22,728 nt of DNA from Firm-04 sp003446315 (GTDB lineage: Bacteria > Bacillota > Clostridia > Oscillospirales > Ruminococcaceae): the NCBI GenBank assembly GCA_946530355.1, contig CAMNAB010000039.1, positions 1-22,728 on the forward strand. Reading direction: 5' to 3'. Below are positions 14,053 through 22,264 of this stretch, piece by piece. The position numbers and the translations under genes are program-made. The notes under the pieces are model-generated. The model was not told where the DNA came from. It searched no databases and worked only from the letters and a program-made list of their open reading frames with translations. The stretch's first letter is position 1. Each line of letters begins with the position of its first letter.

Positions 14053-15291
14053 TCATGTACTGCTGCCCTTCACGAGCGCCTGCACGATTTCCGGATAGAC
14101 AAAAGTCGAACCTTTGCGATAGAGCAAGCCGAAGTTTTCGCCGGAACCGGTAAAGGCGTTGTTATCCCACCACAGGCAGGACATACCGCGTGCACGGGCG
14201 GCGGCGGTATAAAAGGCAGAAAACGCAGTTCTTGCTTCCAGATTATCCTTATTCATCGCACCGAATTCACCGATCAGCACCGGAACATTCTGCTGAATGA
14301 ATTTGCCGTAGAGTTTATCCATAAACTCTAAGATCTCATTCCGGTCGGCATCATTTTCCAGCGACCAGTCTTTCGTGCCTGTTTTATTGAGCGCGAAATG
14401 ATAGGGTGTATAAGCATGCACAGAAACGATCACACGGCTGATTGGGTCATTCGGAACTTCAAATCCGTCAAACACAGCGCCGTCGCATGATGCCGCATAT
14501 CCGGGGCAGAGCAGCCATCTGGAAGCATTTTCGCCGCCGCTTGCCCGCACGGTATCGACAAAGAGCTGATTGAGCTGATTGATACAATCCGCGGCATCTT
14601 TACACTGTTCGCTGTTCGGATCGAGCCACCACTCATAGTTGGTACCGACCAGCCGCGGTTCATTGAGCGATTCCAGGATCAGGTGCTCATCATAATCCTG
14701 AAAGGTATCGGCGATCTGCTGCCAGACAGCAGAGAGATACGCTTTGGATTGTTCGAGATGTTCCGGATCGGGATAATAAAAGTCCTCGCTGTTATCGTGA
14801 TGCGTATTCAGGATGACATAGAGATCACAGGCTCTTGCCCAATCGACAACTTCCTTGACACGCGCCATCCAGGCATCGGAAATATGGTAATCGGCATCCA
14901 CATGATTATGCCACGAAACCGGGATCCGCACTGTCTGAAAACCAGCGCCTTTCACGGCGGCAAGATTTTCGATTTTCGTGATCTGCCCGCACCATGCTTT
15001 TTCATAATCCAGCTCTTGTTCGGGCGTGATATAGGTCACATCTGCCGCATCAAACGTATTACCGAGATTCCATCCGATCCCAAGCTGCTTCACAAAATCC
15101 ATGCCCTCATTCTCCGGTATTTTATAATGGTCAACAGTCACATCCGGCACCAGTGCACTGGGTTCACCGAGCACATGCTCCGGAATGGTAAAATCGGGGA
15201 TGACGGTATCCGGCAGACCGGAATTTCCGCAGCTCGAACAAAACAGCAGCAAAGCGGCAGCAGCGAGCGCTGCCGGTTTTCTCAAATGCAT
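14053..15291 (-). CDS. lipid-anchored GH5 endoglucanase (subfamily 4-like)
   Basis: Glycoside hydrolase family 5 enzyme that cleaves beta-1,4-glucans such as cellulose, glucomannan or xyloglucan; subfamily GH5_4 is suggested by GWNLGNTFDA (73-82). It has 412 residues, with a lipoprotein signal ending at Cys21 (CSSC). Other catalytic marks are RIPVSW (122-127), HH at 164-165, the acid/base Glu211 in SLNEPR, VHAYTP (291-296), the nucleophile Glu342 in IGEFGA and WWDN (374-377). No dockerin or carbohydrate-binding module follows, so the enzyme is held by its lipid anchor. The start at 15291 follows GGGGG; an ATG at 15309 overlaps the upstream stop but precedes that site. It is the middle gene of the three-lipoprotein operon. 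The exact substrate cannot be read from sequence. Confidence 0.94.
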   Translation of the reverse strand: MHLRKPAALAAAALLLFCSSCGNSGLPDTVIPDFTIPEHVLGEPSALVPDVTVDHYKIPENEGMDFVKQLGIGWNLGNTFDAADVTYITPEQELDYEKAWCGQITKIENLAAVKGAGFQTVRIPVSWHNHVDADYHISDAWMARVKEVVDWARACDLYVILNTHHDNSEDFYYPDPEHLEQSKAYLSAVWQQIADTFQDYDEHLILESLNEPRLVGTNYEWWLDPNSEQCKDAADCINQLNQLFVDTVRASGGENASRWLLCPGYAASCDGAVFDGFEVPNDPISRVIVSVHAYTPYHFALNKTGTKDWSLENDADRNEILEFMDKLYGKFIQQNVPVLIGEFGAMNKDNLEARTAFSAFYTAAARARGMSCLWWDNNAFTGSGENFGLLYRKGSTFVYPEIVQALVKGSST

Positions 15292-15305
15292 ATTTCCCCC
15301 GCAGA

Positions 15306-16127
15306 TCATCGTTTGGATGCCGCCGTCACGCGAATGGTATCATAGGCATTCGGTGCAACATGCACATGCAGAGTCGAAACCGAAACCGAAACCGCGACTT
15401 CATATTGTTCATCGACCGGCGGATCTTCCAGACCGAGCATGGGGAACACATCTCTTGCATTTTCGATGATAAATTTACCGCGTTCACGGGTATCCTGCGG
15501 GAAGTAGGGGAAATCCGCCTGATTATCCACGCGCAGATACATCCCGTTCGGATAATCTGGGTGATCTTTCGGCAAAACGGTCACAATGCCGTTGGCAGAG
15601 AGCGTGCCTTCCTGATAGGTAAAATCGGCATACACTTCCGGCACAGCGGTTGCAGTGTCATTGAGGATGCCGTCAAAGGACTCGAATTTCCAGCCCAGAT
15701 AATCGTCACCGACCTGCAATTCCTCGCCGTAGCCGTCCACGCTGTTGATCGGCACAGCCTGAAGACCGCGTTCGCTGAACAGGATTTTGGTATCGCCGTC
15801 GATGAGATTGGGATTTGTGGTGACAGCCGGTTCCGATTCCGCAGCGGGCGCATCTGTTTCGACGGATTCTTCCGGTGCATCCTCAGAAGCCGCAGAGGTT
15901 TCGGTATCGGCATCCGCATCCGTGGAATCTTCCTGCACTGCTGTGGTAGTTTCCTCAGCAGCCGATTCAGTTGTTTCCTCAGAAGCTGCTGTTGTTCCGG
16001 CAGCATCATCCGATGCAGCAGATTCGCCGGCAGTTCCCTCTGATGTACGCGCACTGGCGCATGCAGTCAGACCGGCAGAAAGACAAACCGCAGCGCAAAG
16101 CAAAGCGGCAGATCTTTTCAGATCCAT
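15306..16127 (-). CDS. lipoprotein with long acidic Ser/Thr stalk and unassigned domain
   Basis: A 273-residue surface protein, first gene of the operon. AAAGGAG sits 8 bases before the ATG at 16127, which is preferred to the ATG at 16133. A clean lipobox, LTAC (20-23), ends the signal peptide. Residues 24-105 are a low-complexity stalk of Ser, Thr, Ala, Glu and Asp. The remaining part (about 106-273) is a compact, beta-rich domain with DDYLGWKFESFDG (141-153), YQEGTLSANGIVTVL (171-185) and VAVSVSVSTLHVHVAP (244-259). I do not recognise this domain. Its place directly before a GH5 lipoprotein (14 bases apart) suggests a role in glucan binding or in placing the enzyme, but that is inference only. 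Confidence 0.82.
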   Translation of the reverse strand: MDLKRSAALLCAAVCLSAGLTACASARTSEGTAGESAASDDAAGTTAASEETTESAAEETTTAVQEDSTDADADTETSAASEDAPEESVETDAPAAESEPAVTTNPNLIDGDTKILFSERGLQAVPINSVDGYGEELQVGDDYLGWKFESFDGILNDTATAVPEVYADFTYQEGTLSANGIVTVLPKDHPDYPNGMYLRVDNQADFPYFPQDTRERGKFIIENARDVFPMLGLEDPPVDEQYEVAVSVSVSTLHVHVAPNAYDTIRVTAASKR

Positions 16128-16151
16128 ATTCATTTCTCCTTTCAAATTGCA

Positions 16152-16178
16152 GGGTGCATGCTGTATTTTTCTGCACCC
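16152..16178 (-). promoter_or_regulatory. hairpin in the leader of the lipoprotein operon
   Basis: GGGTGCA and TGCACCC form a 7-bp stem with a 13-base loop, between the predicted transcription start and the ribosome binding site. No T run follows, so it is not a terminator; it may stabilise the mRNA. Confidence 0.35.
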
Positions 16179-16189
16179 GATACATATAT

Positions 16190-16218
16190 ATCATAGCACA
16201 ATTCCGTCGGAAATGCAA
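16190..16218 (-). promoter_or_regulatory. promoter of the three-lipoprotein operon
   Basis: On the - strand, TTGCAT (16218-16213), 17 bases, TATGAT (16195-16190). It lies about 60 bases before the first gene and after the terminator of the pectate lyase, so the operon is separately transcribed. Confidence 0.7.
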
Positions 16219-16301
16219 GATGTCTGTCAGAAAATGCGCATGCTTTACAAATGGACGTTCTCTGCAATTCTATTTTTGCATCATTTTGAAAATGCGCGGG
16301 A

Positions 16302-16342
16302 ACAAAAAGAAAAGAGCCGGAAGACAAAAAGCATCTTCCGGC
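16302..16342 (-). terminator. terminator of the pectate lyase gene
   Basis: A 9-bp stem, GCCGGAAGA with TCTTCCGGC (16342-16334 and 16324-16316 on the - strand), is followed by TCTTTTCTTTTTG. It stands 25 bases past the pectate lyase stop codon. Confidence 0.85.
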
Positions 16343-16367
16343 AAAAACAGGCAATTCAAATGGGAAG

Positions 16368-18737
16368 TTATAGGCTGTCAATCATCTTGGCAATGAACTG
16401 AAGCAGCAGTGTAATATCGGCTGTTTCCAAATTGCCGTTGTGATCGGTATCCGCGTTGATCTGACCGGCGTTGTCGATGATTGCGGCGGAATCTTCCGCG
16501 ATAAAGCGGGCAAGCAGCACGGCATCTGAAACGTCCACATCGCCGTCGCTGTTGACATCGCCGATGATACCGGCAGCGGGGACGGGATCAGCGGTAGTTG
16601 TTGTGGTAACTGTAGTTGTAGTGGTTGTGACGGTAGTGGTCACAGCGGGCTGACCTGCGGGATCATACGCCATATAGAACAGATTGCAGGAATCCGCTTT
16701 TGCGAGGGCATGCGCACCGGCAGATACCGGCACGGTCAGGATGCCGCTGCCGTCAGCGGTCAATTTAGCGCCATCGACCTTGACCGTTGCGGCAGCTTCC
16801 CCAAAGACGAGCGTCAACGTACCGTCCGCAGGAGCCGTGAAGCTGATGGCAGTTGCCGATTCCATTTTGAGGCACTGTGTCAGCGTCAGACCGTTATAAG
16901 AAGCGGTACCTTTCGAACCGGAGAGATTGCCGGTGATAGAGAAGAAGCTGCTGTCCTTGCCGTTTACGGTAAAGTTATGGACATAAGCGGAAGCGGAAAC
17001 CGGCGGATTCACACCGGTCACAGCGGGTGCATCCGTGACAGCAGGCTGCGGGGCTGTTGTTACAACCGGCGGATTTGTGGTCACAATGACCGGATCAGAG
17101 GAACCGACATAGGAGCCGCTGCCGATCTTGACAAGCGAAGATTTATAATTGACAAGTGCCGATTTCAGTGCAGAATTGACTGCATAGCTTGCATCATCCA
17201 CGGCGTTATCGAAATGCCACTGGAAATCGCCGCCCTGTGTTCTGCCGGCACCGGCAGTCACGATGGCAGGCACATCGGCAGGCGCATCAGGCTGATAAGT
17301 ATACATCACAGAACCGGTATCGAAGTTATTATAGGTTGTACCGCCGGAGAGCGTCTTGACGGAAGCGGGAACAGGATCCTTTGCATGAGCGACTTCATAG
17401 GCATCAAAGCTGGAATTGTTATCCTGATAGGTGATATAGCTTTTGGCATCCACCATGATATTATTGAACGCCTTGATGATACCGCCCGGTTCGCCGGAAA
17501 ACGTTCCTTCGCCCTGCGCATCAGTACCCTGATTGCTGCTCATCATGGGCTTGGGGCAGTTGCGGAAATAATTATTCTCCACAAAAGCAGAAGCGCCCAT
17601 GGTCACGCCAACGCCGTATTTTGCGTTCCCGTCGAAATAGTTGTTATAGATATGGACAGTGCATGTACGGATACGCGGATGACGGGAATCCGAATGATCG
17701 TACCAGTTATGGTGATAGGTGATATAATTATCGGTTGATTCGGATTTCATGCCCTGCAAATTACATTTTCCGTTATCCCAGAAATGGTTATAGGAATGTG
17801 TAATATAGGAAGATGTTTTGGTATCGAGCGCACCGTCGCCCTTGACCTGATCGGCATCCGAACCGGCATCACCGTAAAAGAGGTCGCAGTTATGCACCCA
17901 TACATGGTCATTATTCTGCTGCAACCCGACATCATCGCCCTCACCGCTGTTACAGTTCATGAAGCCGATGTTGCGCACTTCGACATTGGAGCTGTTTGCA
18001 ATGCGCAGACCGAACCCGTTGAAAACGGTATCCGTACCGATGCCCTCAACAGTCACACCGCAGGAAAGTCGCTTGCTGGAGCCGCTGCCCTTGATGAGCA
18101 GATCGCCGCCTTCCAGCACAGAAGGATCGGTAATATTGCCGATGCAGCGAATATCCAGCGGACGGGAATCGCAGCCTTTCTGATAGGCGCTGAGAATGCT
18201 TTGAATACCGGTGCACTTGGTTTTCGAGCCTTTGTTATCGGTCACAACGTCCATCGAAACGGTATTTTTGGTATCTTCCGTAACATAGAGCACAACAGCG
18301 CTGCTGCGCAGTGTACCGTCATCGTTATAAGCGCCGGAAGAAGTGCCCTTCACCCAGCCGAAGCCGGAGCGATCATTTGCCGCAACGCTGACTGTTTTTT
18401 CAGCGGCTTTGGAAGCATCCTCTTTGTCGTTGTTCAGCGGCACCACGCGGATGGTGTGGCTGCCGGCTTTCAGACCGGGCACATCGGCGCGGTAATAGCC
18501 GTTATACTGCCGGATCAGCATACTGTCAACCTGATTGCCGTCGGCATAGACATGATAACCGGAAGCGCCGGAAACCGGCTGCCATTCGGCATATGCGGTT
18601 TCGAACCATCCTGCGGCATTGTTCAGCACGACTGCATCCGCGGCGCTGACCTGTGCGGTTCCGACCGGCACTGCACAAGCAGCCAGTGCCGTGCTGCAAA
18701 GAAACGCAGCAAAACGATTTTTCTGATTCTTTTTCAT
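16368..18737 (-). CDS. secreted pectate lyase (PL1) with dockerin
   Basis: Multidomain extracellular enzyme, 789 residues, that cleaves de-esterified pectin by beta-elimination with Ca2+. The start at 18737 (MKKNQKNRF) follows AGGGGGAAAT. In order: a signal peptide (about 1-33, AQVSA); an FN3-like domain (about 35-120, with YHVYADG); a PL1 beta-helix (about 121-535); a Pro/Thr linker (548-580); an unassigned beta-sandwich module (583-692); a Thr/Val linker (698-716); and a dockerin (723-789). PL1 marks are HVWVHNCDLFYG (278-289), GDGALD (300-305) and HHNWYDHSDSRHPRIR (342-357), with the likely catalytic Arg in PRIR. The dockerin has two calcium loops, DVNSDGDVDVSD (727-738) and DTDHNGNLETAD (763-774), each followed by a helix. 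It implies docking to a cohesin scaffold of a cellulosome encoded elsewhere. It has its own promoter and terminator. Confidence 0.95.
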   Translation of the reverse strand: MKKNQKNRFAAFLCSTALAACAVPVGTAQVSAADAVVLNNAAGWFETAYAEWQPVSGASGYHVYADGNQVDSMLIRQYNGYYRADVPGLKAGSHTIRVVPLNNDKEDASKAAEKTVSVAANDRSGFGWVKGTSSGAYNDDGTLRSSAVVLYVTEDTKNTVSMDVVTDNKGSKTKCTGIQSILSAYQKGCDSRPLDIRCIGNITDPSVLEGGDLLIKGSGSSKRLSCGVTVEGIGTDTVFNGFGLRIANSSNVEVRNIGFMNCNSGEGDDVGLQQNNDHVWVHNCDLFYGDAGSDADQVKGDGALDTKTSSYITHSYNHFWDNGKCNLQGMKSESTDNYITYHHNWYDHSDSRHPRIRTCTVHIYNNYFDGNAKYGVGVTMGASAFVENNYFRNCPKPMMSSNQGTDAQGEGTFSGEPGGIIKAFNNIMVDAKSYITYQDNNSSFDAYEVAHAKDPVPASVKTLSGGTTYNNFDTGSVMYTYQPDAPADVPAIVTAGAGRTQGGDFQWHFDNAVDDASYAVNSALKSALVNYKSSLVKIGSGSYVGSSDPVIVTTNPPVVTTAPQPAVTDAPAVTGVNPPVSASAYVHNFTVNGKDSSFFSITGNLSGSKGTASYNGLTLTQCLKMESATAISFTAPADGTLTLVFGEAAATVKVDGAKLTADGSGILTVPVSAGAHALAKADSCNLFYMAYDPAGQPAVTTTVTTTTTTVTTTTTADPVPAAGIIGDVNSDGDVDVSDAVLLARFIAEDSAAIIDNAGQINADTDHNGNLETADITLLLQFIAKMIDSL

Positions 18738-18838
18738 AATATGATTTCCCCCTAAGCGGCAAGCCCGTCCCATACGATGCACGCAGCAGCCTGTATGGAA
18801 CCGTCTGCCCCCGTATTACGCCTCTTGCGTCTGTATTC

Positions 18839-18867
18839 ATTATACCCGCAAACGGAACCGGAAACAA
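18839..18867 (-). promoter_or_regulatory. promoter of the pectate lyase gene
   Basis: On the - strand, TATAAT (18844-18839) with TTGTTT (18867-18862) 17 bases upstream. The -10 is perfect and the -35 weak, which could allow activator control. The leader is about 95 bases long. Confidence 0.6.
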
Positions 18868-18910
18868 TGACCAATCCTCTGAAAAACCTGCACAATGATC
18901 TTTTTGGTAC

Positions 18911-18953
18911 AAAAAAGCGGCGTATCCGCACCGCAAAAGTGCAGTTACGCCGG
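18911..18953 (-). terminator. terminator of the ABC/CPBP operon
   Basis: On the - strand GGCGTA pairs with TACGCC (18951-18946 and 18924-18919), and CTGCAC pairs with GTGCGG inside, with one A-A mismatch. GC and six T follow. It lies just past the CPBP gene stop. Confidence 0.82.
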
Positions 18954-18969
18954 CTCAGGCAATCACGGC

Positions 18970-19842
18970 TTACAGTGTTTTGTATTCATTGCAGCCCTTC
19001 TTTTGGTTGTTCATCAGCAGCGGCACAAACAGCAGATACAGCAGCATGGGCGCAAACAGGATCATGCTTTTGCTGATCGGCAGATCATGATTGTCCGAAT
19101 TCATCTGAATGAATATCATCATGATAAGGGATGCACCGTTATTTGTTGCGGAATGGGCAATCGACGCAGGATAGATCGAGCCTGTTTTCAGCGTCAGCCA
19201 ATGGAAGAAGATTCCTAAAATCACACAGGAACCGCACATCAGCAAAATACCGACATAGGGAAAACCGGGATAATCCGTGCCGAAATTATGTCCCTTGACG
19301 GTCAGCGGTGCGTGCCAGAGTCCCCAGATGATACCGCCGACGATCATTGCAGCAGGTCTGTTCCATACGGTTTCGAGTTTCGGATACAAATAACCGCGCC
19401 AGCCGTATTCTTCCCCGAAGGTATTGAACGCCATCACAAGCGAGAGCCAGAATGCCTGCATGACAGCAGAAGCGGCAGTCAATCCCGAAAGCGCTGCATC
19501 TTCATCCATATGCAGATTCTTTGCGATGAGCGCACGCATCAGCCCGACTGCAAGCGGCAGCAGCAAAGCAAGCACATAATATTTCAGATTTCCTTTGAGT
19601 CTCAGCCGCAGATAATCGTCTGCGATGCCTTCTTTTGTGAGGATGCGCGTCAGGATATTTGCGATTGCCGGCGCACCGCCTGAAAGGAGTGAGATCCAGA
19701 GAAACGCAGATTTTTTTTCGCCTGCAAACCACTCGTAAAAATCATAGCGGCTGTTCATGATGATCCACGGGATCCACGCAATCGCAAAGGAAAGGAGCAC
19801 AAATATCACAATTCGTTTGATGTCGTTGGAACGATTATTCAT
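18970..19842 (-). CDS. CPBP family intramembrane metalloprotease
   Basis: A 290-residue multi-spanning membrane protein of the CPBP (Abi/CAAX protease) family. The motifs are EEYGWRGYL (144-152, the EExxxR motif), GLWHAPL (174-180, His177) and SIAHSATNN (228-236, His230), so the usual glutamates and histidines of the active site are all present. Family members in Gram-positive bacteria often confer immunity to bacteriocins or process peptides. The start ATG overlaps the end of the upstream permease gene by 8 bases, and AAAGGAG precedes it. It is the last gene of the operon. A role in peptide processing or self-protection with the ABC transporter is an inference from context. Confidence 0.93.
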   Translation of the reverse strand: MNNRSNDIKRIVIFVLLSFAIAWIPWIIMNSRYDFYEWFAGEKKSAFLWISLLSGGAPAIANILTRILTKEGIADDYLRLRLKGNLKYYVLALLLPLAVGLMRALIAKNLHMDEDAALSGLTAASAVMQAFWLSLVMAFNTFGEEYGWRGYLYPKLETVWNRPAAMIVGGIIWGLWHAPLTVKGHNFGTDYPGFPYVGILLMCGSCVILGIFFHWLTLKTGSIYPASIAHSATNNGASLIMMIFIQMNSDNHDLPISKSMILFAPMLLYLLFVPLLMNNQKKGCNEYKTL

Positions 19843-20605
19843 AATTCGCCACTCCTTTCAGCCAGAGTCTGCACGAAATGCGGTAAGAGATCAGATAGGC
19901 AGCGATCGACACCGGCGGAAACGCCGATATGATGAACAGGGCTTCTTCCTCTAGTTCACCGTTCATCAGCCGGCTGAACCAATCCCCGATCATCCGGATG
20001 ACTTTGTCAAATTCCGGCACATAGAGGAGCGCGATCATGAGCGTAACGGCAGCAAGGATCAAGAACAATATGAGGACATATTTGCCGTATTTTGTACCGA
20101 ACCGCACAAGAAACGGCAGATCAAAGCTGCGCAGAAACATCTGCACAAAGAGCATCAGGATCAGCAGCGTATTGAGTACCGGCGGCATTTCTCCCGTCAC
20201 ACGGAAGACGATCCAGCCGAGAAAGCTGTCCGTAAATGAGGCGGATACATAAAACAGCGCATACGCCATAAACACCGTGACATATTTTCCGTAGATCTGC
20301 CGTGTTGTGCCGTCCGGCACAGCAGCCATCAGAATACTTTTTCGCTTTGATTCATCCTGCGAGAACACCCCTGCCGTCATCAGCCGCATCCCGAAATATG
20401 CAGCCGGCAGAACTCTCAGTACAACCGGGAATATCGAACCGTCCGCAAGAAATCCGGAGAAAAAGTCCGTCCACGAAAATCCGGCACCGACTTTCATAAT
20501 CAGTCCCATCAGAACGGCAGCGGCAAATGTGAGAGGCGGCAGGAAAAGTCCGCAGAGCAGGAAAAAGCGATTCTGCACCAGTTCTTTATATACTGTTCCC
20601 TGCAT
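19835..20605 (-). CDS. ABC-2 type transporter permease
   Basis: A 256-residue protein with about six hydrophobic segments, with no motif beyond the general ABC-2 permease layout: an N-terminal helix (LLCGLFLPPLTFAAAVLMG), a central pair and a C-terminal pair. AAGGAGG lies before the ATG at 20605. It follows the first permease gene by 13 bases and its stop overlaps the CPBP gene. With the neighbouring permease and the ATPase it should form one exporter; the two permeases are not obviously similar in sequence beyond their fold, so a heterodimer is likely. Confidence 0.78.
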   Translation of the reverse strand: MQGTVYKELVQNRFFLLCGLFLPPLTFAAAVLMGLIMKVGAGFSWTDFFSGFLADGSIFPVVLRVLPAAYFGMRLMTAGVFSQDESKRKSILMAAVPDGTTRQIYGKYVTVFMAYALFYVSASFTDSFLGWIVFRVTGEMPPVLNTLLILMLFVQMFLRSFDLPFLVRFGTKYGKYVLILFLILAAVTLMIALLYVPEFDKVIRMIGDWFSRLMNGELEEEALFIISAFPPVSIAAYLISYRISCRLWLKGVANYE

Positions 20606-20618
20606 TCGTCATGCCTCC

Positions 20619-21386
20619 TTATGCGTGTTTTAAGCTGTCGAGATTTTTCTTCACGATCACATAGATCAACGCAAGCAGTCCGATAAACACGGGGATAATA
20701 AACGGCTGCACGGTGTTTCTGATTGCGACATATTTATCAAGCAGCGGTTTCATTGTTGTGAAGGGATCAGAATTCGAACCATCCTGTCTCATCATTCTTG
20801 CGATCAGCAGACCGACTATGGAACCGCAGCACGCAAACGAAACCGCTATTCGGCTTTGCTGTTTTTTATAGGCGATCGGCTCCTTTGCTTTGCCCATGAA
20901 GAGTTCCACAAAGCAAATCGGGATCAGTGTGAAACAGCTAAAAAGACCGATGTCGGCAATCATGCCTTTTGCAAACGGTTTGCCAAAGGCAGCCGCAGCC
21001 ACTGCACCGATCGTCACAAGAATCAGAAATGCCGCAATAAAACGGAGCAGCATAAACAGAACATGAGCCAGCGCACGCGCCTTTGTCTCTGCGGGAAGCG
21101 TCAGGGAAAACCGTGCCCAGTTTGTCCTGATGTCGCTTTCATATGCATCCGCACAGGTTCCGGCAACAGGAATCAATAGGAACATCACAAGATATGTATG
21201 AAAATATCCGCCTGTTTTTGCCAGCATATCGCAGAGCTTTGCATTTTCGCTGAGAGAACCGTTCTGATAGCCGAATCCGGTGATTGTAATCATCAGCAGC
21301 ATACCGGCACTAATTGCCAGTGCGAGAAAGCTTTTTTTTCGCATGAGAATCCATTCCCGATAAATCAAAGACATGATCTTTGCCAT
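20619..21386 (-). CDS. ABC-2 type transporter permease
   Basis: A 255-residue membrane protein with about six hydrophobic segments. It begins MAKIMSLIYREWILMRKK, a basic amphipathic start followed by the first helix, typical of ABC-2 permeases. The ATG at 21386 shares its A with the ATPase stop (TAATG), and AAGGAG lies 8 bases upstream. A GTG at 21395 is too close to that site. A soluble loop is likely after the first helix (about 47-67). It is the first of two permease genes in the operon. Confidence 0.82.
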   Translation of the reverse strand: MAKIMSLIYREWILMRKKSFLALAISAGMLLMITITGFGYQNGSLSENAKLCDMLAKTGGYFHTYLVMFLLIPVAGTCADAYESDIRTNWARFSLTLPAETKARALAHVLFMLLRFIAAFLILVTIGAVAAAAFGKPFAKGMIADIGLFSCFTLIPICFVELFMGKAKEPIAYKKQQSRIAVSFACCGSIVGLLIARMMRQDGSNSDPFTTMKPLLDKYVAIRNTVQPFIIPVFIGLLALIYVIVKKNLDSLKHA

Positions 21387-22264
21387 TATGACCACTCCTT
21401 TTTTCCGGCATTGACATAAAACTGCATGATTTCTTCCAGTGTCGTTTTTTCGATGATTGCACCGGAGTATTTTTGTTCCGCGGCATTCCGGTCAGCGGTC
21501 ATGAGCTGCACGCCGAAGTCATTGATTCTTGCACTGATAAAATCTCCCGGCGCAAATTCCTTATATTCTTCCCGTGTGCATTTGATTACGCCGTGTTGTT
21601 CGAGAAGTTCGTCTTTATAGCCTGTGAGCAGGATTTTCCCTTTGTCGATAAAAGTCACGCAGTCAGCGATCTTTTCAAGATCGCTTGTGATGTGTGAGGA
21701 CATGAGGATCGAGCGTTCGCCGTCCATGAGATAGTCACGGAAGACATCAAGGATCTCATTGCGGACGATCGGGTCAAGTCCTGATGTTGCCTCATCCATA
21801 ATCAGAAGCTCCGCATTATGGGAAAGCGCAACTGCAATTTGCAGCTTCATTTTCATACCCTTTGAAAGCTCCCCGACCTTCTTTTTACGCGGAAGCTGAA
21901 ACAGATCCAGATACCGGAAAAAGGTATCCGCCTGCCAGTTCCGGTAGAGTCCCCTGAACACTCTTTCGATCTGCACAGGCGTGAAGACTTCTCCGAACGG
22001 GCATTCATCGAAAACAACGCCGATGCGTTCTTTCACTTGGCTTTCATACTGGACGTGATCCATCCCCACAAGCAGAATCTCGCCGGATTCAATCGGGATA
22101 ATATTCAGCATAGAATAGATCGTAGTAGTCTTGCCTGCACCGTTCTGCCCGATAAAGCCCATAATACAGCCTTTCGGGACATTGAAGCTGATATTATCCA
22201 GTGTAAAGCCGTCATAGCGTTTGGTTACCCGTCTGATCTCAACTGCATTTTCATATTCAGCCAT
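21386..22264 (-). CDS. ABC transporter ATP-binding protein
   Basis: Cytoplasmic ATPase of 292 residues that powers the permeases encoded downstream. The marks are Walker A, GQNGAGKTT (39-47); signature LSKGMKMKL (133-141), a variant of LSGGQ common in YtrB- and drug-export-type ATPases; Walker B, LLIMDEAT (153-160); and the switch His191 in SSHITSD. A C-terminal extension of about 70 residues follows. The ATG at 22264 is preceded by GAGGAGAACGAAA and overlaps the regulator gene by 8 bases, which argues for translational coupling. An ATG at 22279 lies at the ribosome binding site itself. Confidence 0.94.
   Translation of the reverse strand: MAEYENAVEIRRVTKRYDGFTLDNISFNVPKGCIMGFIGQNGAGKTTTIYSMLNIIPIESGEILLVGMDHVQYESQVKERIGVVFDECPFGEVFTPVQIERVFRGLYRNWQADTFFRYLDLFQLPRKKKVGELSKGMKMKLQIAVALSHNAELLIMDEATSGLDPIVRNEILDVFRDYLMDGERSILMSSHITSDLEKIADCVTFIDKGKILLTGYKDELLEQHGVIKCTREEYKEFAPGDFISARINDFGVQLMTADRNAAEQKYSGAIIEKTTLEEIMQFYVNAGKKEWS

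Noticed and set aside
14053..15291. Dockerin on the GH5 enzyme
   Set aside because: The protein ends shortly after the catalytic barrel, and no DxNxDG calcium loop is present. The lipid anchor replaces it.
16710..18755. Two long rightward frames (342 and 323 codons) opposite the pectate lyase
   Set aside because: Both lie within a gene with complete PL1 and dockerin motifs on the other strand. Their products are rich in Ile, Arg and His, as expected from a mirrored frame, and no ribosome binding site or family is seen.
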